Assembly (NCBI RefSeq): GCF_002155145.1
Contig: NZ_CP021323.1
Location: forward strand, 3,038,001-3,102,000
From: Kushneria konosiri
GTDB taxonomy: Bacteria > Pseudomonadota > Gammaproteobacteria > Pseudomonadales > Halomonadaceae
Direction of reading: 5' to 3'
Length of the DNA stretch: 64,000 bases
A program made the translations under genes and the position numbers. The notes beneath the pieces were generated by a model. It was given only the letters and a program-made list of their open reading frames with translations. It searched no databases and had not been told where the DNA came from. Shown piece after piece: positions 56,887 to 64,000 of this stretch. Each line of letters starts with the position of its first letter. Position 1 is the first letter of the stretch.

Positions 56887-57468
56887 TCAGAACTGTACGC
56901 CGACAGAGGCCATGGCAGCATCGATCTTGTAATCGCTGTCCATGTCATAACGAGTGTACTCGGCACGAGCGAAGACCGGAACGGTTTCGAACTGGTACTT
57001 CAGGCCCAGACCATAAACCGGATCAGTGCCGTACTGGTTGCTGGCCGGACCTTCCTGGGCGTTGGCCTTCCAGTAGGCAGCACCGACGCGCGCGTAACCG
57101 GAAACGCCGTAGAACAGGGGCAGTTCACCGATGGCGCTCAGGCTGTAGGCCTTGGTCTGGTAATGACCGCTACCCTGATCGGCGTCATAGGCGATATCAC
57201 CCAGATCCGCATAATTGATCTCGGTAGAGAACCAGTCGTTGAACTTGTAACCAACGAAAGCGCTCTGAGCAGTATCGTTGTTATCGGTGATACGGCTGCC
57301 TGATACAGTGTTGTTTTCGCTGAAGCTGCTGACGTCGGCGTCATGAACCTGCGCGCTACCTACACCAACACCTGAGTAGATGCCTGAGCTGGTGTCAGCC
57401 ATGGCCATCGGGGCGGCAACCAGTGAAGAAGCGAACAGCGGTGCAGCGAAAAGTGCGAATTTTTTCAT
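56887..57468 (-). CDS. OmpA-like outer-membrane beta-barrel protein
   Basis: A 193-aa protein with a clear signal peptide (MKKFALFAAPLFASSLVAAP, cleaved near AMA-DTSSG). An eight-stranded barrel pattern follows: YSGVGVGSAQV, AFVGYKFNDWFSTEINYADL, YSLSAIGELPLFYGVSGYAR, VYGLGLKYQF and VPVFARAEYTRYD. It ends in VGVQF, the terminal aromatic needed for BAM assembly. There is no peptidoglycan-binding OmpA C-domain. AAGGAG precedes the ATG. The function is unknown; small barrels of this kind are often stress-regulated. Confidence 0.87.
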   Translation of the reverse strand: MKKFALFAAPLFASSLVAAPMAMADTSSGIYSGVGVGSAQVHDADVSSFSENNTVSGSRITDNNDTAQSAFVGYKFNDWFSTEINYADLGDIAYDADQGSGHYQTKAYSLSAIGELPLFYGVSGYARVGAAYWKANAQEGPASNQYGTDPVYGLGLKYQFETVPVFARAEYTRYDMDSDYKIDAAMASVGVQF

Positions 57469-57823
57469 GATGATCTCCTTGCATGAACCCTTTATTGACT
57501 GGAGCATCCTGCTCCATGGTCAAATCGATTCGGTGAGCTGTTATTACTCGAACAGTGTTTTCAAAAACATTTTTAGCATGAGAATCGGTTCACGTAAAGA
57601 TCAGAATGCATTAGTCCGTTCAAAGAGAACGTTCGCAAAAAACCTCTACCCGATAGGGCTGACAGTATAGCAACGCTTTGCATTTTAGCTCGGCATTGAC
57701 ACGTTTTGTGTCTCCAGATGTCAGGATGATGGGGAAGTCCTTCTTTCATCGGTACAATGCCCATCCTGACGATCATGCTCCATGGTCATTATATCTTCAT
57801 GTCCTCTACTACCCGGTTTTAAT
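57469..57823. other. divergent control region, beta-barrel gene / miaE
   Basis: A 355-base A+T-rich gap. The minus-strand promoter described at 57665-57673 would give the barrel gene a leader of about 190 bases. No ORF with a ribosome site was found. The miaE promoter is not evident, and its ribosome site is weak. Confidence 0.45.
57665..57673 (-). promoter_or_regulatory. extended -10 promoter for the beta-barrel gene
   Basis: On the minus strand TGCTATACT fits TGnTATAAT with one mismatch. No clear -35 is present, as is usual for extended -10 promoters. Confidence 0.5.
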
Positions 57824-58441
57824 ATGTCCGATGACCTGATGCCTGATGAATTACTCGATTTTCTGCCCTGTCGAACGCCTAAAGCCTGGGTGGATGCAGC
57901 GCTTGGTAACGAGCGTCTCCTGATGATCGATCACGCGCAGTGTGAAAAGAAGGCAGCCTCCACTGCCATGAGCCTGATGTATCGATATACCAGTCGGGCC
58001 GATCTGTTAACCAAAATGTCACAGCTGGCGCGTGAGGAGCTTCTGCATTTTGAGCAGGTCGTCACATTGATGCGTGAGCGCGGCATTGCCTATGAACATG
58101 TTTCCGCTTCGCGCTATGCCCAGGGGCTACGTGAACATGTTCGCGAGCAAGAGCCGGGAAGGCTGATCGATGTTCTCATCGTGGGGGCATATATCGAGGC
58201 TCGCTCCTGTGAGCGATTTGCCTGTTTGATTCCTCACCTTGATGACACGCTGGCGAAGTTTTATCGCAGTCTGGTGAAGTCCGAGGGTCGCCACTTTGAA
58301 GACTATCTGGCACTGGCCGCTCAATATGCTGATGAGCCCATCGATGAACGGGTGGCCTTCTTTGGCGAAGTGGAGAAAGCGCTGATCGAGTCGCCGGATA
58401 GCGAGTTTCGCTTTCATAGTGGTATTCCGGCGGCTGCCTGA
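57824..58441 (+). CDS. miaE: tRNA 2-methylthio-N6-isopentenyladenosine hydroxylase
   Basis: A 205-aa ferritin-like di-iron oxygenase that hydroxylates ms2i6A at position 37 of tRNAs. Iron-binding residues are seen in CEKKAASTAM, REELLHFEQV, YIEARSCERF and SEGRHFEDYL. The start MSDDLMPDELLDFLP (ATG 57824) is chosen by family length; an upstream in-frame ATG at 57782 and a downstream one at 57839 are possible because the ribosome site is poor. miaE is patchy in bacteria and usually needs oxygen to work. Confidence 0.93.
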   Translation: MSDDLMPDELLDFLPCRTPKAWVDAALGNERLLMIDHAQCEKKAASTAMSLMYRYTSRADLLTKMSQLAREELLHFEQVVTLMRERGIAYEHVSASRYAQGLREHVREQEPGRLIDVLIVGAYIEARSCERFACLIPHLDDTLAKFYRSLVKSEGRHFEDYLALAAQYADEPIDERVAFFGEVEKALIESPDSEFRFHSGIPAAA

Positions 58442-58495
58442 ACAGGGGGACGAAAATCCTTCAGACAGGGACGCCCGCAATGGGGCGTACCTTGC

Positions 58496-59254
58496 CTACC
58501 CGTGACGTGACAATGCTGACAGGCTGAAAGATTCGAGCGTCAGAGTTGCATCCTCAAGACGAATTTCCCAGCCCCTGTCCTTTTGATGGCTCCAGTCACC
58601 CAGTACGTAGCGTTTGGCGGAGTCATCATCCTGCAGGTAAAAGTCATGCACATCGGGGCGATGGGTATGGCCATGAATCAGTGTGCTGACACGGTACTGC
58701 TGCATGATCTCTTCAACGGCCTCCTGGCTGACATCCATGATGTCATCGGACTTGCTGCCGTTGGCACTGCCCGAGCCTTCACGCATGCGATCTGCCAGCA
58801 GACGGCGCTGCTCGACCGGCAGTGCCAGTGTTTTCTGCTGCCACTGTGGATCACGCGTCATGGCGCGAAACTGCATGTATTCACTGTCCTGAGTGCAAAG
58901 GCTGTCGCCGTGCATCAAAAGGGCAGGAGCGTTTTCGCCAAGGGTAATGGTGGCCGGGTCATCAATCAGCACGGCACCGGTGAGTTCGGAAAAGCGTTCA
59001 CCCAGCAGAAAATCACGATTGCCATGCATGACATACAGGTCTTTGCCGCTGTCACTGAAACGACGCATGGCATCAATAACCTGTTGCTCAAAGTCACAAA
59101 TGGCATCGTCGCCGATCCAGCTTTCAAATAAATCGCCCATGATATAGAGCGTATCAGCCCCTCGGGCACGATGTTCCAGGTAGTCCAGAAATGCCCGGGT
59201 CAGCTCGGGAGCGTCCTGCTGCAAGTGCAGATCGGCAATAAACAGTGTCGTCAT
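58496..59254 (-). CDS. lpxH: UDP-2,3-diacylglucosamine pyrophosphatase
   Basis: A 252-aa calcineurin-like phosphoesterase of lipid A synthesis: UDP-diacylglucosamine to lipid X and UMP. Metal-site motifs are TLFIADLHLQ, YIMGDLFESWIGDD, MHGNRDFLLG, LLMHGDSLC and LIHGHTHRPD. The AGGAGAGG site lies 3 bases before the ATG at 59254. The ppiB-lpxH neighbourhood next to cysS/glnS is common in gammaproteobacteria. Confidence 0.96.
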   Translation of the reverse strand: MTTLFIADLHLQQDAPELTRAFLDYLEHRARGADTLYIMGDLFESWIGDDAICDFEQQVIDAMRRFSDSGKDLYVMHGNRDFLLGERFSELTGAVLIDDPATITLGENAPALLMHGDSLCTQDSEYMQFRAMTRDPQWQQKTLALPVEQRRLLADRMREGSGSANGSKSDDIMDVSQEAVEEIMQQYRVSTLIHGHTHRPDVHDFYLQDDDSAKRYVLGDWSHQKDRGWEIRLEDATLTLESFSLSALSRHG

Positions 59255-59314
59255 GACCTCTCCTGCTTGAAGGGCGCAGTATCTCACTGCGCCTGAAACA
59301 TGGTTGTCCAGCGA

Positions 59315-59812
59315 TCAGGCCTCGATGAGGCGAGCAGACTCAAGGACCACATCTTCTGCTGGAACGTCGGCGTGCCCATGACGACGGGTGGTCGCCACGC
59401 CCTTGATGCTGTCGACCACGTCCATGCCCTCAACGACCCTGCCGAAAACGCAGTATCCCCAGCCCGGAGGTGTCGGAGAGGTGTGGTTCAGAAAGTCGTT
59501 GTCGGCCACGTTGATGAAAAACTGCGCTGTGGCCGAGTGCGGGTCGCCTGTCCGCGCCATGGCGAGATGGCCGCGGCTATTTTTGAGGCCATTATCAGCT
59601 TCATTTTTAATAGGTTCATGAACCGGCTTTTGAGCAAACGTGGTGTCAAATCCGCCGCCCTGAACCATGAAGCCATCAATGACACGGTGAAAAAGGGTGT
59701 TGTCGTAATGGCCTTCACGAACATAACGCTCAAAGTTGGCGGCCGTTTGAGGGGCCTGGTCGTGAAAAAGCTCGATTTTGATATCGCCGGCACTGGTGGA
59801 CAAGATAATCAT
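59315..59812 (-). CDS. ppiB: cytoplasmic peptidyl-prolyl isomerase B
   Basis: A 165-aa cyclophilin. It begins [16 protein letters not shown] and carries [35 protein letters not shown] and [18 protein letters not shown], with the catalytic Arg in FHRVI. It lacks a signal peptide, so it is the cytoplasmic PpiB rather than PpiA. Upstream in-frame codons to 59896 are not family-like. lpxH follows 60 bases downstream, probably one operon. Confidence 0.96.
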   Translation of the reverse strand: MIILSTSAGDIKIELFHDQAPQTAANFERYVREGHYDNTLFHRVIDGFMVQGGGFDTTFAQKPVHEPIKNEADNGLKNSRGHLAMARTGDPHSATAQFFINVADNDFLNHTSPTPPGWGYCVFGRVVEGMDVVDSIKGVATTRRHGHADVPAEDVVLESARLIEA

Positions 59813-59942
59813 GAAAAATTCTCTAAAAAGGCAACAAGGGGGCAGCTCAAGGGCAGCTACGCGGGCGTGGCGTGTATTGCGCTGCCGGTCATTCATGACG
59901 TCGGTACTGATACCTGCATGGCATGGTCCCGGGCGCTCACGC

Positions 59943-59948
59943 TATAAT
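59943..59948 (+). promoter_or_regulatory. candidate -10 for glnS
   Basis: A perfect TATAAT within GCTATAATAG, 71 bases before the glnS ATG. No strong -35 is visible. Confidence 0.45.
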
Positions 59949-60018
59949 AGCGGCTTTGTCCGCGCAGGCGAAACCGCGCCAGCCGGTATCCGTTGTCAAC
60001 AAGGCCTGATCACGCCCC

Positions 60019-61698
60019 ATGAGCTCAGAAAGCACCAGCGCACCGAATTTCATTCGTACACAGATTCGTGAAGAGATCGAGCAGGGGCGCGTTGATACCA
60101 TCGTGACGCGCTTTCCGCCCGAACCCAACGGCTTTTTGCACATCGGTCATGCCAAATCGATATGTCTTAACTTTGGCCTGGCCGAGCAGCTCGGAGGGCA
60201 GTGCCATCTGCGCTTTGACGATACCAATCCCGCAAAGGAAGAACAGGTCTACATCGATGCCATTCGCGAGGACATCGAGTGGCTTGGCTTTCAGTGGAGT
60301 GGTGATGTTCGTTATGCCTCCAGCTATTTCGATCAGCTTCATGAGTGGGCCTGCCAGCTGATTCGTGATGGTCTGGCCTATGTCGATGATCTCAACGCCG
60401 AGCAGATGCGTGAGTACCGCGGGACGCTGACCGAACCCGGGCGTCCCAGTCCCTGGCGCGATCGAAGCGTTGAAGAAAATCTGGCCCTGTTCGAGGGCAT
60501 GAAAAACGGTGAGTTCGCCGAAGGCGAGAAGGTGTTGCGTGCCAAAATTGATATGGCTTCGCCCAACATCAATCTGCGTGACCCGACCCTTTACCGTATC
60601 CGTCACGCCTCGCATCACCAGAGTGGCGACAAGTGGAAGATTTACCCTTCCTACGATTTTACGCATGGTCAGTCCGATGCCATCGAGGGCATTACGCACT
60701 CGATCTGCACGCTTGAGTTTGAAGACCACCGCCCGCTCTATAACTGGTTTCTGGATAATCTGCCGGTGCCATCGCGACCGCGTCAGATCGAATTTGCTCG
60801 TCTCAATCTGAATTATACCGTTACCTCAAAGCGCAAGCTGAAATTGTTGGTGGACCAGGGCGTGGTCGACGGCTGGGATGATCCCAGAATGCCGACCATC
60901 TCCGGCATGCGTCGTCGCGGCTACACGCCGGCTTCCATTCGCAAGTTCTGCGATATGGTGGGCGTTTCTCGAGCCGCCGGCGTTGTCGATATCCAGATGC
61001 TTTATCACGCCATTCGCTCGGACCTTGAAGACAATGCGCCGCGGGCAATGTGTGTCATGAAGCCTCTCAGGATCGTGTTGACCAACCTGCCCGAAGATCA
61101 TGAGGAAGTTTTTGAAGTGCCCGGCCATCCAGCCCGGGAAGATATGGGCGTGCGTCAACTGCCGCTCAATCGTGAAATCTGGATCGATCAGGACGATTTC
61201 ATGGAGGCGCCGCCGAAGAAATTCTTCCGTCTTGCGCCCGGAAAGGAAGTACGTCTTCGCAATGCCTATGTGATTCGCTGTGATGACGTTATCAAAAACG
61301 ATCAGGGCGAGATCGAGGCGCTGCACTGCAGTGTCGATCTGGACACGCTGGGCCAGAACCCGGAAGGACGCAAGGTGAAGGGCGTCATTCAGTGGGTCAG
61401 TGCCCGTCACGGTGTTGATGTCGAAGTGCGCAACTATGACAATCTGTTCCAGGTCGAAGCACCGGATCGGGACAAGGATGTCGACTTCCTCGAGCACCTT
61501 AACGCGCAGTCGTTGGAGACTGTGCGCGGGATCGGTGAGCCTTCACTGGCCGATGCCGCTGCCGAGCAGCGTTTCCAGTTCGAGCGAGTGGGCTATTTCT
61601 GTGCCGATCGCCATGAGCACGGCGCTGGCCGTCTGGTCTTCAATCGCACGGTCAGCCTCAAGGATGGCTGGGCAAAGGCGCAGAACAAGTCAAACTGA
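60019..61698 (+). CDS. glnS: glutaminyl-tRNA synthetase
   Basis: A 559-aa class Ib synthetase. HIGH is at residues 41-44 (GFLHIGHAK), the KMSKS-like loop is VTSKRKLKL, and the glutamine-specific [10 protein letters not shown] segment is present. The two beta-barrel anticodon domains form the C-terminal about 210 residues, ending with [15 protein letters not shown]. Length agrees with E. coli GlnS. It is followed by cysS after 14 bases. Confidence 0.97.
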   Translation: MSSESTSAPNFIRTQIREEIEQGRVDTIVTRFPPEPNGFLHIGHAKSICLNFGLAEQLGGQCHLRFDDTNPAKEEQVYIDAIREDIEWLGFQWSGDVRYASSYFDQLHEWACQLIRDGLAYVDDLNAEQMREYRGTLTEPGRPSPWRDRSVEENLALFEGMKNGEFAEGEKVLRAKIDMASPNINLRDPTLYRIRHASHHQSGDKWKIYPSYDFTHGQSDAIEGITHSICTLEFEDHRPLYNWFLDNLPVPSRPRQIEFARLNLNYTVTSKRKLKLLVDQGVVDGWDDPRMPTISGMRRRGYTPASIRKFCDMVGVSRAAGVVDIQMLYHAIRSDLEDNAPRAMCVMKPLRIVLTNLPEDHEEVFEVPGHPAREDMGVRQLPLNREIWIDQDDFMEAPPKKFFRLAPGKEVRLRNAYVIRCDDVIKNDQGEIEALHCSVDLDTLGQNPEGRKVKGVIQWVSARHGVDVEVRNYDNLFQVEAPDRDKDVDFLEHLNAQSLETVRGIGEPSLADAAAEQRFQFERVGYFCADRHEHGAGRLVFNRTVSLKDGWAKAQNKSN

Positions 61699-61712
61699 AG
61701 GGGAGTATCCGC

Positions 61713-63089
61713 GTGCAGATCTACAACACCCTGACGCGTCAGAAGGAAGTCTTTGCTCCCATTGATGCCGGTAATGTACGTATGTACGTCTGTGGCATGA
61801 CGGTTTATGACTACTGTCACCTGGGGCATGCGCGCATGCTGGTGGCCTTTGACGTCATTACTCGCTGGCTGCGTGCCAGCGGATATGGTCTGACCTATGT
61901 ACGTAACATTACCGATGTCGATGACAAGATTCTGGTGCGTGCACGTGATAACAATGAGCCAATCAATGCGCTGACCGAACGCATGATCGATGCGATGCAT
62001 GAGGACGAGCGGCGTCTCGGCGTATTGCCTCCCGATCGGGAGCCGCGTGCCACGGCGCATATCGATGACATCATTGTCATGATCGAGACATTGATAGGGC
62101 GTGGCTATGCCTATCAGGCAGACAACGGCGATGTGTTCTACCGTGTGCGTCATTTTGAGCGCTATGGAGCACTCAACAATCGCAATCCGGATGACATGCG
62201 CTCTGGTGCAAGGGTGGATATCGACCAGGCCAAGGAAGACCCGCTGGATTTCGTGCTCTGGAAAAGCGCGACACCCGGTGAGGCGAGCTGGCCCTCTCCC
62301 TGGGGAGAGGGCAGGCCGGGATGGCATATTGAATGCTCGGCCATGTCGACCTGCTGTCTGGGCAATACCTTCGATATTCATGGAGGCGGACCGGATCTTG
62401 CCTTTCCTCACCATGAAAACGAGATCGCGCAAAGCGAGGCAGCGACCGGGCAGAAGTATGTCAACACCTGGATGCACGCCGGAGCGCTCAGGGTCGATAA
62501 TGAAAAAATGTCCAAATCGCTGGGTAACTTCTTCACCGTACGCGATGTATTAAAGGAGCATGACCCGGAGGTCGTTCGTTACCTGCTGGTGGCCAGTCAT
62601 TATCGCAGTGCGATCAACTACGCGCCTGATACGCTCAAGGATGCCAGACGTTCACTCGAGCGATTTTACAATGCGCTGGATGGTGTAGAGGCTGTCGAGG
62701 GGGGTGTCGGCGATGATTATGCGACGCGCTTCACCCGGGCCATGGACGATGACTTCAACACGCCTGAAGCGCTGGCCGTCATGTTCGAACTGGTGCGCGA
62801 CATCAACCGCCACCGTGATGATGCCGTACGGGCCGGCGCCCTGGCGCATGAATTGATTCGTCTGGGCAACCTGCTGGGCCTTCTTGAACGCTCTCCGAGT
62901 GATTTCCTGCAAGGCGCGCAGCCCGGTCTCGACGACGAGGAGATCATGCGTCAGATCGAGGCAAGAAATGCGGCGCGTCTCAATCGTGATTTTGCTGAAG
63001 CTGATCGCATTCGTGATGCGCTTGCCGAGCAGGGCATTATCCTGAAGGATAGCCGGGAAGGGACGACCTGGGTTAGCGAAAGCCGCTGA
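61713..63089 (+). CDS. cysS: cysteinyl-tRNA synthetase
   Basis: A 458-aa class Ia synthetase. [18 protein letters not shown] holds the zinc ligand Cys27 and the HIGH-like HLGH (36-39). WHIECSAMS and [13 protein letters not shown] give further zinc ligands, and KMSKS is exact at residues 265-269. The start is a GTG at 61713 with GGGGAG 8 bases upstream. A strong bidirectional terminator follows. Confidence 0.97.
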   Translation: MQIYNTLTRQKEVFAPIDAGNVRMYVCGMTVYDYCHLGHARMLVAFDVITRWLRASGYGLTYVRNITDVDDKILVRARDNNEPINALTERMIDAMHEDERRLGVLPPDREPRATAHIDDIIVMIETLIGRGYAYQADNGDVFYRVRHFERYGALNNRNPDDMRSGARVDIDQAKEDPLDFVLWKSATPGEASWPSPWGEGRPGWHIECSAMSTCCLGNTFDIHGGGPDLAFPHHENEIAQSEAATGQKYVNTWMHAGALRVDNEKMSKSLGNFFTVRDVLKEHDPEVVRYLLVASHYRSAINYAPDTLKDARRSLERFYNALDGVEAVEGGVGDDYATRFTRAMDDDFNTPEALAVMFELVRDINRHRDDAVRAGALAHELIRLGNLLGLLERSPSDFLQGAQPGLDDEEIMRQIEARNAARLNRDFAEADRIRDALAEQGIILKDSREGTTWVSESR

Positions 63090-63121
63090 CATACGTGTCA
63101 GTCAGGCTTTGTGCTGCACAC

Positions 63122-63154
63122 AAAAAAGGCCCCGCCAATGGCGGGGCCTTTTTT
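63122..63154. terminator. bidirectional terminator, cysS / folD
   Basis: Perfect 15-base stem AAAAAAGGCCCCGCC / GGCGGGGCCTTTTTT with loop AAT; T runs on both strands. Confidence 0.95.
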
Positions 63155-63179
63155 ATTCTACACTCAGGGCAAGATAATA

Positions 63180-64000
63180 TCAGCCATGCTCATGAAGCTC
63201 GGCCGCTGTAAGCGTATTTTCCAGCAACGATGCCACGGTCATTGGGCCAACGCCGCCCGGTACCGGTGTGATGTGAGAGGCGCGCTCCCGGGCGCCCTCG
63301 AACTCGACATCGCCCACCAGCTTGCCTTCGGCTGTGCGGTTGATGCCGACATCAATCACGATAGCGCCCGGGCGAATCCATTCACTCTTGACCAGATTCG
63401 GGTTACCCACGGCCACGATCAGCAGTTCAGCACTTTCAACATGCTGCTGGAGATCGCGCGTAAACCTGTGGCATACCGTGATGGTGCACCCTGCCAGCAG
63501 TAACTCGAGGGCCATCGGGCGGCCGACGATATTGGAGGCGCCCACAATAGTGGCGGTCATGCCTCGGACATCAAGCTGGTGCTCGTTGAGCAGTGTCATG
63601 ACGCCCATGGGCGTGCAGGGGCGCAGTGTTGGCATGCGCTGTGCCAGACGGCCAAGGTTATAGGGATGAAAACCATCGATGTCCTTGTGCGGATGAATGC
63701 GCTCAAGCAGGGGGCGAGCATCAAGATGGCCGGGCAGTGGCAGCTGCAACAGGATGCCATCGACGCTGGTATCAGCATTGAGCTGGTCTATCAGCGCTTC
63801 CAGTGCGTGCTGGGAAGTATCTGCCGGCAGCTTGTGCTGAAAGGAAAGAATGCCGGCCTGTTCACAGGCGCGATGCTTGTTGCGTACATAGACCTCCGAT
63901 GCAGCATCATCGCCTACCAGTACCACAGCCAGGCCAGGCACTCTCTTGCCCTCTCGGCGACGTTGGGCTACCTGCTGGGTAACTCTTTCACGCACCTTTT
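63180..64000 (-). CDS. folD: methylenetetrahydrofolate dehydrogenase/cyclohydrolase, 5' end cut
   Basis: A bifunctional enzyme that interconverts 5,10-methylene- and 10-formyl-tetrahydrofolate. The visible 273 codons carry [14 protein letters not shown] (catalytic lysine region), [25 protein letters not shown], the NADP-binding [17 protein letters not shown], and the C-terminal [16 protein letters not shown]. The frame stays open past the right edge. By comparison with the usual length (about 285 aa) only about 10 to 15 codons are missing, so a GTG at 63995 is probably internal. Confidence 0.95.
   Translation of the reverse strand, partial: KVRERVTQQVAQRRREGKRVPGLAVVLVGDDAASEVYVRNKHRACEQAGILSFQHKLPADTSQHALEALIDQLNADTSVDGILLQLPLPGHLDARPLLERIHPHKDIDGFHPYNLGRLAQRMPTLRPCTPMGVMTLLNEHQLDVRGMTATIVGASNIVGRPMALELLLAGCTITVCHRFTRDLQQHVESAELLIVAVGNPNLVKSEWIRPGAIVIDVGINRTAEGKLVGDVEFEGARERASHITPVPGGVGPMTVASLLENTLTAAELHEHG

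Noticed and set aside
58466-58490. ACGCCC/GGGCGT hairpin between miaE and lpxH as a terminator
   Set aside because: Only six pairs and no T run on either strand.
1-64000. Search for CRISPR arrays, tRNA/rRNA genes, insertion sequences, toxin-antitoxin pairs and phage genes
   Set aside because: None seen by reading; a mazEF pair expected near relA/mazG in some relatives is absent.

Overview
The window is an ordinary-looking stretch of a gammaproteobacterial chromosome. Gene order (acpP-fabF-pabC-mltG-tmk-holB-pilZ-tatD; rpoE-rseA-rseB-mucD; lepA-lepB-rnc-era-recO-pdxJ; relA-mazG), Pseudomonas-like RhlB and MucD sequences, moderately high G+C and a TtpC/TonB2-type energy transducer suggest the Halomonadaceae (Halomonas, Kushneria or Chromohalobacter type). 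The species cannot be fixed from sequence alone. I saw no rRNA, tRNA, insertion sequence, prophage, integron or CRISPR array.

Layout. 1-10.1 kb: end of acpP, then fatty-acid, folate, cell-wall, dTMP and DNA polymerase III clamp-loader genes, pilZ, tatD, a DUF1285 gene coupled to a UvrD-like helicase, and a 3-mercaptopyruvate sulfurtransferase. 10.2-13.8 kb: ETF-ubiquinone oxidoreductase facing away from etfBA, the electron route from acyl-CoA dehydrogenases to quinone. 14.0-19.3 kb: six-gene, overlap-coupled TonB2-like operon (DUF3450, TtpC-like protein, ExbB, ExbD, TonB, TPR protein). 19.3-25.3 kb: xthA with an 83-aa basic protein, rhlB, dinG and a DAHP synthase. 25.6-29.7 kb: envelope-stress sigma factor locus (rpoE/algU, rseA/mucA, rseB/mucB, mucD), with an extra 31-codon ORF between sigma and anti-sigma. 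29.9-36.8 kb: lepA, lepB, rnc, era, recO, pdxJ, cysM. 36.8-45.1 kb: rlmD, relA, mazG, ppc, sodA. 45.2-51.0 kb: topB preceded by an unrecognised membrane protein, and a divergent SEC-C/TPR protein. 51.1-56.5 kb: mltA, ampG, an RfaH/NusG paralogue, a small SLT transglycosylase overlapping proS. 56.6-64 kb: small lipoprotein, outer-membrane beta-barrel, miaE, lpxH, ppiB, glnS, cysS, folD (cut by the window edge).

Genes are tightly packed. ATGA, TGATG and TGACATG stop/start junctions show pervasive translational coupling, and strong intrinsic terminators lie at nearly every convergent junction. Nothing here is clearly a new defence or mobile system. The less explained items are the 31-codon ORF coupled to rseA, the double hairpin in front of rnc, the 648-codon membrane protein coupled to topB, the N-terminal SEC-C protein, and the 83-aa basic protein coupled to xthA.
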